Below are positions 14,201-23,877 of a stretch of 64,000 nt of DNA, piece after piece; positions within the stretch are counted from its first letter, which is position 1, and each line of letters begins with the position of its first letter. The notes beneath the pieces are model-generated. The model did no database searches. It worked only from the letters and a program-made list of their open reading frames with translations, and had not been told where the DNA came from. The translations under genes were made by a program, and so were the position numbers. Source of the stretch: Marthasterias glacialis (taxonomy: Eukaryota > Echinodermata > Asteroidea > Forcipulatida > Asteriidae); contig OU452227.1 of assembly GCA_911728455.2 (NCBI GenBank), positions 20,121,431 through 20,185,430 on the forward strand, read 5' to 3'.

Positions 14201-17200
14201 TGGATTTCACAGAGCACTATTACTAGTCTTATCTCGAGTTAGGAGGAGTAACTAGTCCTAACATATAGGACAAGTCACAAGTTAGGACTAGTCCTAAGTT
14301 AGGACTAGTTTTGTGAAATCCACCCCAGGACTTCAAAGGACGGGTACCGGACAGGAAAAGTGTCCATATCTCTCATACTTGATACATGTACTCAATGAGC
14401 AGGTCCCAATACTTCACAGAGGTAATGGAGGTAATTGCCTTCATGCCACTAGTCATTGCCTTGGTGCCCTTGAAACATTCAAATAGAAATTTGCAATTTC
14501 CTCATAGAGGTGCCCTTTATCAAGAAAAAAAAAATATGCCTTGGTGCCCTTGCTCTTCCAAGAACAAAGCAATCAGGCCTGTTAACTCACCTCAACTTGA
14601 TCTTCATTCCATCTGTCCAGCTGTACAGACATGACTTTGCTGATGTGGACCCCGAGCTTACGGTGCACCGAGGCACATGGCACACATAGGAACACTCCTA
14701 GGTTGTAAGAGGACCAGTGGGCTTGTGCTGAAGAATCAAAGTGATAGAAGACAAAGTGTTCAGAAAAATTGTCAGAATGTGACCTTTACTTTTTTTTTCA
14801 GTGACTTACTGAGAAGCCAATGGGACCATTTACAATGTAGCTCATCATTTCACTAGTTTGCTGTCTTTTTTTCACTGGTCTATTGTTTCATATTAAATAG
14901 GGATGCTTTTCAACTCTGAACTAGCCAGCTGAACTGCTTGGGGAGCGAAATTTTCACTGGTCCACAGCCCTTTTTGGCTAACTAGTGCCAGTGGACAATT
15001 GTAATCGGAGAGCGTTGATCGGCCACAGTGGCAACCACACCAACAACCATGACTACATGCATGCGCAACAGCAACCATCATGGCTCCAACGATAATAAAT
15101 ATCAATAGTGTCTGTATCAACTCTGAGATTTTTCATAAAATTTCTGTAGGACACCCCTGCACTCCATTTTGGACTGGTCCGGTACGTCACAGAATTGCTC
15201 CATATTAAGCGCAAAATAGTAACCGCGTAAATTGAAAACTAAACTGCACAATTTTGAAAATTACGCACATTCACCCTGGCGAGTTTTGTACTTGCGCAGG
15301 CAAGTCTTTAACCTGCGCGAGTTTTTACTTCATGTTAAAACACACACATTGAGGGCCCCCTTTGCAAAAGTTGTTGAAACTATTGAGTTTTTACCGATCG
15401 TCAGTTTTCTGGCCTTATTTCCACGTTGGACAATTTGTAACGTTTTTGAGGTGAAAGAAAATTCTTTCGATGTCAGTTTTTTTCTAAAAAGTGAAACGGG
15501 ATCTGGACACTGATATTCCGGGTGACAGAACAACTTTTAAGGTAAAAATTTCAATGATAAAATGGCACTTTTTGCAGCCATGGTCAGCGTAAATTTGCCC
15601 GGTCTGGAAAATGGCTTAATTTCCACAAATGTTTAAATTTAAAAAATCTACTCAACATTTCGGATTTGTTCTTTTTACCAGATCAGCAGACGGTTATTGG
15701 TTATCGATTCACTGAATAAAAGTCGTCCATTGAGGACATATTGGCGCCGCAAAAACATAATACCGCGGAAATAGGAGACCAGCGGAAATATGAGACTTGA
15801 CTATACTACTAATCAGTGGTAGCCGTGGTGTAGTACTTACTGTACTACTACAGTCAGTTTCCCGGTTCCGGGTCACTTTTTTAATTCAGGTTGCATTCGT
15901 CACCATTTCAAAAACAATTTCGACAAAATACATTTAAGAGCTCACCTTGGGATGTGATAAAAATCACCAAATAACTTGGCACAGAAATAATCAAGTATTT
16001 AAGATGTGCCGACGATAAAAACATTGTCGCCCGTTTACCTGGTTCCGGGCCAGTATAATCTATTCCAGGTCAGTGCGCCCTCTATGTGCTTAGCGAGTGA
16101 GTTTCGTGGCGGTTTCCCTATACATGACAAAACAAAATAAATCACCGATCGTCTGCTTTCTTGTCCAGTGTTTCGAGTCATTCCGCCATCTTGAAAGTAC
16201 ATTTACACGACTGTTTCATGGAGTCTTCACTTCACTTTAATTTACAGCACAGCGATTTTCAGCATACTGTACACACTCCCGGTGCGTTGTAAAAATTAAA
16301 TGGTCAAAACAGCCGTAGTCAATGACTAGCCGCCACGTCATCAACGCACTGACATTTTGTTAGTTTTTGTGACCCGGAACTGTGGCATAATTTTCTGTCA
16401 AGTAAGACCCAACTGTTACAATTCTATCAAAGCAAAATCACCCGCCTGCACAGTATTTGTGTCAAATATCTTAACCATAATAACTTGTTATCTGCTCAAA
16501 CGCTCAAATTTGGAAGGTGAGAAGTTTGAACTACTTTTTTTTACTACTTTGTGTGTGTTTTGTTTTTAAATATACTTATCGTCAACCTCCGTTAGAAAAG
16601 TTGCCATAATTTATTTACTGATAATGGTGCGCACTTGAAATTTTAGTTGCGATAATCGTAACCCTCCATCCTCCCGACGGTCGGAGACCGGAGGGTTACG
16701 AACCAAGACTGATATTATCGATGGTATGGGCAGTTTTGACCAGTTTTTGCCAGACTCGTGATCAGATTCTTCCTTTTTTTCCACTTTCCAAAATCATGAC
16801 AGACATTCTAAACACATGGAGTTGATCTTTATTGCATCCGGACGAGCCATGGCTGTCATGGCTCGTCCGGATGCATGTTTGGATGGGTCACGCTGATTGT
16901 TTGTTGCCAAGCAAGTGCGACGTTCAAAATCACTAGTTGGCCCCGCTATGGATTATGGATTAGACCCAGTAACTGGGGCGCTGTACTCCTTTTTTAAAAA
17001 TTGTTGACATTGTCGGTCGCACTAGCGCCCCAGAAAACTATGTGTAAGTTGGTTTGAAAAGCTGTTATGGCGAAGAGGATTTAAAACACCTCTAAAAAAG
17101 TGGCCACAATTACGACAAAAACTCAACAGAATTGCTGGAAAATCGCCTACTGGCTTCTCAAGATATCAAAGATGAAATAGAATGCATTTAATTGTACTTA

Positions 17201-18740
17201 TGATCACTTTTTGTCCTCCAAATCGATGATTTTTTAGCCCACTAAAACCACTCAAAATGCAGCCATTAAAATCGCCATTTTACTACTGCTAGTCATGCGA
17301 TACTCAACGACTGTTTCCTTACATGTTTATTTGTCGTATTAACACTACGAGGATTGCGTGTTCGCTGATGCCCTGACTTGCACATTGTCTTGTGCAGTCA
17401 ACGCAGGATACCAGCTGTACAGCATGCGCGCTCGGCCAATCATGACCAAAAGGAACTTTCAGTAGCCACGGGGGGTCGTTGCGCTACATAGCTGGTATCC
17501 TGCGTTGACTGCACAAGACAATGTGCAAGTCAGGGCATCAGCGAACACGCAATCCTTGTATAAGGAAACAGTCGTTGAATATCGCAGTATCAGTAGTAAA
17601 ATGGCGATTGTAACGGCTGCATTTGAGTGGTTTTAGTGGGCTAAAAAATCATCGATTTGGAGGACAGACAGTGATCGTAAGTACAATTAAATGCATTCTA
17701 TTTCATCTTTGATATCTTGAGAAGCCAGTAGGCGATTTTCCAGCAATTCTGTTGAGTTTTTGTCGTAATTTTGGCCACTTTTTTAGAGGTGTTTTAAATC
17801 CTCTTCGCCATAACAGCTTTTCAAACCAACTTACACATAGATTTCTGGGGCGCTAGTACGACCGATAATGCCAAAATTTAAAAAAAAAGGAGTACAGCGC
17901 CCCAGTCACTGGGTCTAATTATGGATATATTCTGTCAGTCTTTCGGTAAGTTTTTGTCGTTTTTTCTGCCAAATATTTTCATGATGTTGTTTTAAGGGTT
18001 CCAGATGACGTTGTCATACAATAAAGATCAACTCCATGTGTTTAGAATGTCTGTCATGATTTTGGAAAGTGGAAAAAAAGGACGAATCTGATCACGAGTC
18101 TGGCAAAAACTGGTCAAAACTGCCAATACCATCGATAATATCAGTCTTGGTTCGTAACCCTCCGGTCTCCGACCGTCGGGAGGACGGAGGGTTACGATTA
18201 TCGCAACTATTGAAATTTTAGCTGGTATCGGACAAAATGTTGTGCTATAATTACTTAAAATTCTTTGACTTGTAAGATTTCAACTAATAATGTTACTATA
18301 CCCATCAATAAATGGTTTAGTCCACTACGCATAATCGAGCATCATGACGGACAGCACTGCTTCGCGGAAAATCACATTCCGTGATTGAAAATACTTTTTC
18401 TCTTAGTCTTGTATCAAAGAATTAAAAATAAGACTTTTAGGACTCAAAGTAACATTATTTATCATTTAAAGCTTAAACTAGTGACTAAGAGTGCATTTGG
18501 AATGAGTTGTCGGCAGGTTTTTTCGAGTTGTCGGTAGGGGTCGGCAGGGGTCAGCAATGTAGGACCGACAGTGACAGATGTGAGATGGCATTTTTATGAC
18601 AAAAATAAAACGGTTTACTTACTTGTATTGACATTTTCTTCATTTTCGGGGAGCTTGCAGCCACAATCTGCACACACATTATTACCTGGCCTTTTTATAA
18701 TTTCTATCAGTTTATTTGTAGTTGGTGCTGAATACGTCAT
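2138..18740 (-). CDS. ADAP: ADAP/centaurin-alpha: ArfGAP with two PH domains (3' end outside window)
   Basis: Six exons on the minus strand join in frame: 18740-18623, 14727-14591, 14091-13997, 6210-6018, 3466-3317 and 2224-2138 (260 codons). Residues 1 to about 125 are the ArfGAP domain, with zinc ligands C23, C26, C54 and C57 and the arginine finger in ASVHRKLGVHISKV. Residues about 130-250 are the first PH domain (ERKFVLSEEDYTIKYYNRTD, AKEPKAVIDLATLNVAF, RNIFVYTDTGK, EIVDWYNAIR). ADAP proteins bind PIP3 and stimulate GTP hydrolysis on Arf6 at the plasma membrane; human ADAP1 is about 374 aa. The second PH domain (about 110 residues) was not found before the left edge and must lie beyond it. 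All donors are GT and all acceptors AG. Odd points: zinc-finger spacing is X27 instead of X16, and intron 1 carries a foldback transposon. ADAP1 versus ADAP2 cannot be told apart. Confidence 0.93.
2712..2912. repeat. About 100-bp tandem duplication
   Basis: Two units begin at 2712 and 2812, each starting ACACAAGGACAAAAAA and ending ACAGACCTTTGTCCTTTTGT, with few differences. ADAP intron 5. Confidence 0.85.
3317..3466 (-). CDS. ADAP: ADAP coding exon 5 (PH1 core)
   Basis: 150 bp, 50 whole codons. It encodes AKEPKAVIDLATLN, then GNPNGMQLYF and RNIFVYTDTGK, the strongest family match of the gene. The acceptor is TTGTTCAG and the donor GTACGT. Confidence 0.95.
3622..3845 (+). mobile_element. MITE family C, truncated copy 1
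   Basis: It starts GCCCCAGCTCAACATTGGTA and contains GGCAGAGTTTTCGTCTCACT. The right terminal repeat is missing. The full-length relative is at 23878-24244. ADAP intron 4. Confidence 0.65.
4660..4810. repeat. Dispersed GGCACC-rich repeat, copy 2
   Basis: Contains GCTTTGTTCTTGAAAGGGCA and AAACTGTAAATTTCTATTGA and GGGCACCAAGGCAAATGACA, matching copy 1. Sits in ADAP intron 4. Confidence 0.6.
5530..5870 (+). mobile_element. tRNA-derived SINE-like element
   Basis: A promoter-B-box-like word GGTTCCTATCC at about 5590 is followed by TTGTGTCCTTCAGCAAGGTG. The tail is ATGCGCTATATAAGAACTAG plus TTATTAATACTATT. This order (tRNA-like head, conserved body, short AT-rich tail) is that of a SINE. ADAP intron 4. 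Confidence 0.5.
6018..6210 (-). CDS. ADAP: ADAP coding exon 4 (linker and start of PH1)
   Basis: 193 bp encoding EVVREQWIRGKYERQEF, the signature ArfGAP-PH linker of centaurin-alpha, then GMMWKKLKDKQNFMERKFVL, the first PH strands. It ends in phase 0 at GTGAGT. Confidence 0.94.
8547..8741. mobile_element. Palindromic MITE family A, copy 2
   Basis: The left end GGGACCAACTTCATAGAGC and right end CTCTATGAAATTGGGCCC are inverted. It shares AAGTAGCTAAGCACAACAAA and GGTTACCAGCCAAAATACC with the other family A copies. It lies in ADAP intron 3. Confidence 0.75.
9094..9580. mobile_element. GGAGGATT-repeat element with TTAACCCTAAC ends
   Basis: Left end ATTAACCCTAACCTTCCTAA and right end GGAAGGTTCCTAGTAATTAG then GGGAGTTAGGGTTAAAG are inverted. 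The interior is built of degenerate GGAGGATTTTGAAGGATTGA units on both strands. A second, solitary right end (AAGGAAGGTCCTAAGTG, GGGAGTTAGGGTTAAA) lies at about 9888-9935. ADAP intron 3. Confidence 0.55.
11315..11440. repeat. 12-bp minisatellite
   Basis: About ten units of GAGCCCAAGYCG/CA, for example GAGCCCAAGCCA and GAGCCCAAGTCG. It yields spurious Gly-Ser-Leu-rich and Ala-Gln-rich open frames. ADAP intron 3. Confidence 0.85.
12206..12340 (-). mobile_element. MITE family C, truncated copy 2 (inverted)
   Basis: It reads TTTGTGCAAAGAG then CACCAATGTTGAGCTGGGGC on the plus strand, the reverse of family C's left end. The rest of the element is absent. ADAP intron 3. Confidence 0.6.
13388..13432. 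repeat. GCATC pentanucleotide microsatellite
   Basis: Seven to eight tandem CGCAT units, one with a CCCAT variant. ADAP intron 3. Confidence 0.85.
13434..13764 (-). mobile_element. Non-autonomous DNA element, copy 1 (inverted relative to copy 2)
   Basis: Reverse-complement match to 24729-25180: shared words include AACCACTCTTACACGACTGT, GTGGGATTTGCACCACCAG and TAGGCGGGGCTTAATGGATC. The left terminal repeat is missing here. Confidence 0.6.
13771..13966. mobile_element. Palindromic MITE family A, copy 3
   Basis: It starts AGGGTCCAATTTCCTAGAGC, contains GGCTGGTAACCTTATTCTGG and ends in the TTAGCTACTTTTTGTGCTTA arm. It sits about 30 bp from the 3' side of ADAP exon 3, in intron 3. Confidence 0.7.
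13997..14091 (-). CDS. ADAP: ADAP coding exon 3 (end of ArfGAP domain)
   Basis: 95 bp encoding FMDVNGNNKAIEKYELDVPV and SYRRPKKSSDP. This aligns with the family segment that begins FM.ENGN and reaches the Y.RP motif. It ends in phase 2 at GTAAGT. Confidence 0.9.
14199..14326. mobile_element. Palindromic MITE family B, copy 1
   Basis: The ends are GGTGGATTTCACAGAG and TTTTGTGAAATCCACCCC, inverted. The middle has repeated AGTCCTAACTTAGGACTAG-like words. Other copies lie at 35235-35350 and 55986-56122. This copy is in ADAP intron 2. Confidence 0.75.
14420..14585. repeat. Dispersed GGCACC-rich repeat, copy 3 (inverted)
   Basis: On the plus strand it reads TAGAAATTTGCAATTTCCTC and CCAAGAACAAAGCAATCAGG, the reverse complement of copies 1 and 2. 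It ends only a few bases from the ADAP exon 2 donor. Confidence 0.6.
14591..14727 (-). CDS. ADAP: ADAP coding exon 2 (ArfGAP core)
   Basis: 137 bp, entering in phase 1 and leaving in phase 0 at GTGAGT. It encodes THR-GLN-ALA-HIS then WSSYNLGVFLCVPCASVHRK and on to RWNEDQVE. It carries the second zinc ligand pair (CVPC) and the HR of the arginine finger. Confidence 0.93.
16644..18209. mobile_element. Foldback (long inverted repeat) transposon with 9-bp target duplication
   Basis: The arms 16644-17416 and 17490-18209 are near-complementary, separated by a 73-bp loop. The ends are TAGTTGCGATAATCGTAACC and its exact complement. The 9-bp direct repeat TTGAAATTT flanks both sides (16635-16643 and 18210-18218). 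Arms also match over words such as GCAGTCAACGCAGGATACCAGCT. No transposase is visible. Long terminal inverted repeats with 9-bp duplications are the hallmark of Mutator-like elements; that class is inferred. It lies inside ADAP intron 1. A fragment of one arm recurs at 53858-54192. Confidence 0.85.
16833..16875. repeat. Perfect 19-bp-arm hairpin inside the foldback left arm
   Basis: TGCATCCGGACGAGCCATG, a 5-bp loop, then its exact complement. It has no counterpart in the right arm, so it arose or inserted after the arms diverged, or was lost from the other arm. Confidence 0.85.
18623..18740 (-). CDS. ADAP: ADAP coding exon 1 (start codon and first zinc ligands)
   Basis: ATG at 18740-18738 opens MTYSAPTTNKLIEIIKRPGN, followed by CADC, the first pair of ArfGAP zinc ligands. 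The exon ends in phase 1 at a strong GTAAGT donor. The start matches the family, where the zinc finger begins about 20 residues from the N-terminus. The 5' UTR and promoter were not identified upstream (18741-19740). Confidence 0.9.
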
Positions 18741-19064
18741 TGTAACAGTTTCGCAAATTCCGATAGTGACCAAACCTAAACTTTCCACCCAAGTTATGCG
18801 ACTTCCACACGAAGAATGAAGAAGTTAAAATAGCACTGGTAATCTCTCGTGCACTTTCAATAGGGGCTTATCACCGTGTACCAGCGAAAATCCATTATTT
18901 CCGCATCGAAACTTTGCCTGCGGGGTACCCAGGCGACTTTAAGCTTTTAATAACGCACATGATAAACGGATAAGAGGGTATCAGTCGATATAATGCAACA
19001 GGTGTCAGCACATAATCAGGTTGGCACATAATTTATTGGTGGCGCTATTTATGCCTGATGGGTG

Positions 19065-19245
19065 CACCACACTAAATAAACTCCCATAGCAACCAATAAT
19101 GCTCAATATTCAAAAACACTAAAAAATATATGAAAGTCTCTCCTCAGCCTCTAGGAAACAAACCAAATATATTTTCTGACAACTGAACTTCGGTTTTCTG
19201 TTCAATTTTTAGTAGGTTAGCCGTTGAGAATTTTAATTACCCCGA
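19065..19245. repeat. Dispersed repeat G, copy 1
   Basis: CTCCCATAGCAACCAATAAT, TCTGACAACTGAACTTCG and TAGTAGGTTAGCCGTTGAGA also occur in order at about 47700-47860. Class unknown. Confidence 0.65.
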
Positions 19246-19760
19246 GAAAAAACACCCCCGAAAATGTCATTTTTCCCAAACTGACTTGCTGCCACTTTTC
19301 ATGAAGCATCCCTCCACTTCCCAGGCCAAATAGGACCATCTTTGAAGCCAACATTTTTCAAGTCTACCAAAAACTTGAAGTAAGGAACCCCCAGGTTGTG
19401 ATAACTAAGCATAATGACACAATGTATTAATTGTATGACCCCCAAAATATTGTTATTCAAAAAAAGTTGTGGATTTACAAATTATGATAATCAGTTTGTC
19501 GCACGATTTTTGACCTATTTAGTGTAGTGACGAATACGAACATTATGTTAAAAACTTGAAAACGTTCAGGTTGAATTCTTCGCTCTTCTTCACCGGTGTG
19601 GATCGAGATGTGACAGAATTAGTTCTTTTACGGTTATTATTCAGGTTTTTGTCTCAATCAATGTGGGCGGAGTTCAGTGCTTGCGATCTGTGATGGCAAC
19701 GTCCGTCAGTCCGCCAGTGGTTTCAATTATATGTTTCCCTTAACCTTTTGTTGTTATAGG

Positions 19761-19853
19761 TTACAAGGTAAACAGTCGAGTCTCGAAACCAGCTCTCAGG
19801 GCCTGGGAGAACGATTTCGAGATCTTCAACAAATGTCCCAAGCATATCACCTG
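19761..19853. other. Candidate exon, strand undecided
   Basis: On plus, TTTTGTTGTTATAG precedes a short open frame ending QQMSQAYHL then stop. On minus, TTTTTTAATTTACAG precedes open frames such as DMLGTFVEDLEIVLPGPESW. Both strands have plausible acceptors, neither product is recognisable, and no partner exon was found. Could be a 5' UTR exon of a neighbouring gene or chance. Confidence 0.2.
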
Positions 19854-20331
19854 TAAATTAAAAAAAGGGAGACAATAAAATGCAGCGCCATTTTTAAACA
19901 CGTTCACAGCTATGATTTAAAAAAAACTTTCCAAGGATACGCAAATGATATGCACGGGTGCATGATAGGATGGCGATCTTCTAAACAATATTGATTTGAT
20001 TATTTTAAGTGTATCGATCGTCCCTGAAAAAGAATGAGCCCTTGACAGCCACGAGACAGAAAATTATTTTGTGTTCGAGAAAAAAGGCCTAATGCAATGC
20101 TGGACTTATTGCTTACTTTAAAACGGCACGGCAGTCTAGGGCAGTAATTATAGTTCACTGAAATTGATGTAATATTAGTACTATATGTTTAATTAAGCTT
20201 AGAAATGTATTTTTTTCAAGACTTTCTTCAAAACCACCCTATTAGCTTTGGTACGTAGTGTACATAAATTAAGGTAGCCATAGTGACGAGCTTATTATGA
20301 AGAGTAAGCACGCTAAACTGTTGCAACACGA

Positions 20332-20596
20332 ATGGGGACAAATATCAAACAAGTGAATTCTATTATGGAGAAAGAAATACGTAGGACAACTTTGGGCAAT
20401 TATTTTCTTTTGGCTGCCATTAGCTTGTATTTGGTGCTTGCTGTGGACAGTGAAATGTGCGGTTCGGTTGTGACAGCAGTTGACGGTGAAGATCGGGTCG
20501 CCCTAGTTGGCAAGGTGTTGTCGGCTTTCAGGAGAGCATGTCGCACCACGACGAAAAACAACACCCATCAGGAGGAGTTTGATGATCTAAACAAGT
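20332..20596 (+). CDS. Signal-peptide exon of an unrecognised secreted protein
   Basis: ATG at 20332 (or the in-frame ATG at 20365) is followed by a basic stretch and a hydrophobic core, GNYFLLAAISLYLVLAVDS, which is a good signal peptide. The mature start would be near EMCGSVVTAVDGEDR. The frame runs to an excellent GTAAGT donor after 20596, leaving in phase 1, and without splicing would stop at 20602-20604. Two downstream acceptors are phase-compatible: 21084 (cysteine-rich exon) and 24404 (FAMeT-like exon). I do not recognise the family. Export from the cell is inferred from the signal peptide only. Confidence 0.55.
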
Positions 20597-21083
20597 GTAA
20601 GTAGTTGCTGTGGGGGTTTTGTAATTCATAAGATTTGACATCATGACCAGTGGTGTAACTAAGGGGGGGGGGGCAAAACGGGACAAGTGCCCCCATCCCC
20701 TCCCCACTGACGCCCCTATTTGAAATCTGGACTTTTGAAATTAAAGCTGTTGTGTCGTCATGATTGCAGTAAACGGAATAACCCAGTCACTACGCGCGCG
20801 TGCACACCGGCGTTACGTCACAGTTTGACAAAGATGGCACACTTTGTGAGCTTTGAGCGCAAACGCACGTGCGCGTGTGCAGTACCTGGGTGATAAGAGT
20901 TCCTCTTTCCATGCACAGCCACAGGCCTGCTATAAACCATGACGATACAGCCTCTTTAAAAATTACCAGATTAAAATGTTACATGTACTAACCTTTTTAT
21001 GTGGTGATTTCATCGCTTTTAAAACTATTTTTCTATAGAACAAAAACAAAAACACGCTGACAATGTTTTTGATTCCAAGTCAG

Positions 21084-21262
21084 ATTGCCTTAAGAAAAAT
21101 GTAGAAAACGGCATAACGAGAGCGATGGGGATGGAAAGTATAGCTTGTGTAGGAAAAATGACAACTTGCCAGAAATGCCCCAAGAGAAAACGATGCGCCC
21201 CTTGGTGCCTCCTGAAATGTTACCCTAGTTTCACCGCTAACCATGACAACCATTCGTGTTGA
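21084..21262 (+). CDS. Cysteine-rich terminal exon, probably joined to the exon at 20332
   Basis: After acceptor TTGATTCCAAGTCAG the frame continues from 20596 as CLKKNVENGITRAMGMESIA, then CVGKMTTCQKCPKRKRCAPW, CLLKCYP and a stop at 21260-21262. Joined to the first exon this gives 147 codons before the stop and ten cysteines, an even number typical of disulphide-bonded secreted proteins. An alternative acceptor at 21039 creates an immediate stop in this frame. Not recognised; could be an antimicrobial or ligand-like peptide, but there is no evidence for either. Confidence 0.4.
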
Positions 21263-21374
21263 GTAAACACACCGTGTATTAAAAATGACAAAACTATAGT
21301 CGCGGCCACGTTTTCAGACAAAAACCCACATCTGCAATTGAATATAATATATGTCAAACTCGCATGGGGGATAA

Positions 21375-21560
21375 AGAATACTATCTGTGTTTTTACCCAT
21401 ACACCGATGTGTGTTATAAGCACTGCATACCCGGTACTTTCCCGAGTCATGTGAAGAAAAAAACAACACAGGCATATTACTCGGGTGGGATTCGAACCTG
21501 CATGGCATGACCCCCGTCTTTCTACAGCAGTGTATTATCTTGCACTTTCACGTCAGGCTT
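21375..21560 (-). mobile_element. tRNA-related SINE-like copy
   Basis: CTCGGGTGGGATTCGAACCT at 21480 is the reverse of a tRNA B-box region. It is next to TACCCATACACCGATGTGTG, which also stands beside the tRNA-like copy at 44079. Shared tail plus tRNA head indicates a SINE family. Confidence 0.45.
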
Positions 21561-22182
21561 ATAATATTGGAAGTCAAAGGATTTTCTTTCTCGATTTTGA
21601 CTGTATTTTAGACGGACATAATTATTTCTTTCGAATCTTGGAGTACTTCTTTAAACTGTTGTCATCGGTGGCTTTCAGACTGAACCTCTAACTTATCTTT
21701 CTCTCTCGGAATTTTCTAATCGTGTATAGTTGCTTTAATAATAGTTAACATATTATTATTGTTTTTGTCTTCAAAACAATGAAATCGGAAATTAGATTTC
21801 GGCAAATCGACAATCTCTCATACTCAATGAAACGCATTTCTCTAAATGCTATAGACCATGTTACCTGTGACATCACATGTTTACAAAATAGCCACAGAAC
21901 CTGGACTTCCTGCAGGCAGGATTTGTACACGGCTCAATGGGAAAATACTTTAAATCTTTCATTTTATGGAGATTGCACTGTCCGATTGTCATCAACTTTG
22001 GATATGAAGGAAAGGGGCACATCTCACAACTAGTTCAGCTCTCATTTTAATAGCCATTGAATTTATGTGGAAATTATGATACAAAATGTAAAATTTCTCA
22101 TATGTCCCATGCAGTATCTTGCCTGCCTCTAATTGCCCTGGAATGTACAAGGTCACTCTTTTGTAAACAAGGGTCACATGGT

Positions 22183-22345
22183 CTATACCGTGCCCGATAT
22201 GTGGCAGAGGGAGGCCCCCAAATGTTCCCATTCTCTAACACACTCTTCCCCTCTTGTACAGAAGCACACAACAACAAAAATCCTCAAAAGAATTCCAGAG
22301 ATTTCCAGAACACAATGAAGATACAACAGGAGGGGGTACACTCTG
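22183..22345. repeat. Dispersed repeat, copy 1 (pair with 40658-40850)
   Basis: GAATTCCAGAGATTTCCAGA, CACAATGAAGATACA and GGAGGGGGTACACTCTGT are the reverse complement of words at 40658-40850. The adjacent block 22020-22110 also matches 960-1040 inverted. Confidence 0.6.
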
Positions 22346-22359
22346 TCACATATCGAGCA

Positions 22360-22680
22360 CCAAATGCTAAATGTGGAAGAGTGAAAACCACTCGTTTTGT
22401 CCGCTATACTACTCTTGCAAAGAGCCATATGGCGGACAACTCTTTTTTTTCAGTGAAAGACGGGTATGTTTAACTTGAATCTGAATGAAGTTCGCTCAAA
22501 ATTTCCCTCTAAAAGGCCCATGGCGTATTGCTAAAAACAAACGTCGTACTAACTAAATGTGAAAGAGTTTAACACCACTCAATTTGTCCACCAACCTCTT
22601 TTGCAAAGAGCCATATATGGCGGACAAAATATATAAAGTTCGCTCAAATTTCACTTAAAAAGGTTGATGCACAACGATCT
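22360..22680. repeat. GCCATATGGCGGACAA repeat cluster
   Basis: Two tandem relatives contain CCACTCGTTTTGTCCGC / CCACTCAATTTGTCCACC and CAAAGAGCCATATGGCGGAC, and an inverted relative is at about 25850-25965. The unit ends AATATATAAAGTTCGCTCAAA. Class unknown. Confidence 0.5.
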
Positions 22681-23877
22681 AATAAACATTTTCAAGAAAT
22701 TGTTAATGCCTCACGTTTTGACCCTAGCAGAGTCTTTCTCAAAGGTTAAGAATGACAACAAACACAACACACGCACATATGTGTGAAACAGTCAAGTGGA
22801 AAGCAGTGTATTAAAAAACAATTTGTCACAGGTTGTTGATATCATATCGTTTTTGTTTAAAGCATCGTTTTATTTGATAAATATAACAGAAAAAATTACA
22901 AATTCTCTTCTACTCTATATTTTGTCATACAGCTTGCTCTTTCGTCAGCGAAACAAGAAATCGCCAGTTCATATTGAGACCAATCAGTGGGCCCTTTCTG
23001 CTGAAGTTTGAGATCAAGGGTCTCCGAAATGCCATGGTTTCTCTGGCATCGGAAAGAGCGAACAGCTCGATCTTCGCCGAGATAGGTAAAACAAAAAATG
23101 ATTTTTTTTACCACGAAACGGGGGAGATGAGAGCATAAATTATCTTAAGTACATGCGACTGTCGATTTTTCAGCATAACATAATAGCTATTAAAGTAAAC
23201 CGAACGTTTTATAAACTATAATCCAGAAGGCTCTATGGAGTTTGAAGTTTTGAATTGTTATACTATTTGATTGTTTTTAGTATCTTTCTGGTATTTAATA
23301 GAACTAAGGGTCCACAAAGGCAGTGTTGTAGTCAAGTACGTTTCAGTCGAGTATCAAGCAGTACCTAGTACTAGGGTGGCCGAGTAGTACTCGAGTAGGA
23401 GCACATTGAGTACGAGTACAATTAATGTCCGAGTAGCGAGTACTCTGATATCCGAGTACCGAGTCCAACAGCCGAGTACCAAGTACTTGGATCTCAGAGG
23501 AGACAAATACTGCAAAACGAGGTATCAACATGCACACAGTGTTTTGGGGCTAGATGGCTAGTGTGCTTGTTATGATAACAATGTTTTCAAAACGAAAGTC
23601 TACTTTTTTCCAGTGCTATATTCCTCTCTTCCTTGGAAAGCAACGGCATAAATTTACAATAACGCAACATAATTAATAGACAATCGTCTATACCGCAAGT
23701 ACTTAAAATCAAGTCATTAAAGTACTTAAAATTCGAGAACATTTTCAGTAAAGAGCATCGAGTAAATGACTTTAAGTACATGTTATTTCTCGTTCTGGCT
23801 TCTGCTCTTAAATGGTACACCCGTAAACTTCCCTATTTCCTGTAAATCATGTTACCGCTATGATCAACATGTTCTGC

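Larger units (their letters stand above)
18741..20331. other. Divergent intergenic region between ADAP and the signal-peptide gene
   Basis: About 1.6 kb separates two genes transcribed away from each other, so both promoters should lie here. I see no TATA box that I would commit to. It holds dispersed repeat G and a candidate exon near 19760-19857. Confidence 0.5.

Noticed and set aside
21039..21262. Using the ATAG acceptor at 21039 for the cysteine-rich exon
   Set aside because: Joined to the GTAAGT donor at 20596 it makes TAA at once. The 21084 acceptor keeps the frame open.
22057..22473. 138-codon open frame
   Set aside because: It overlaps dispersed repeats that recur inverted at 40658-40850 and 960-1040, and the product is unrecognisable.
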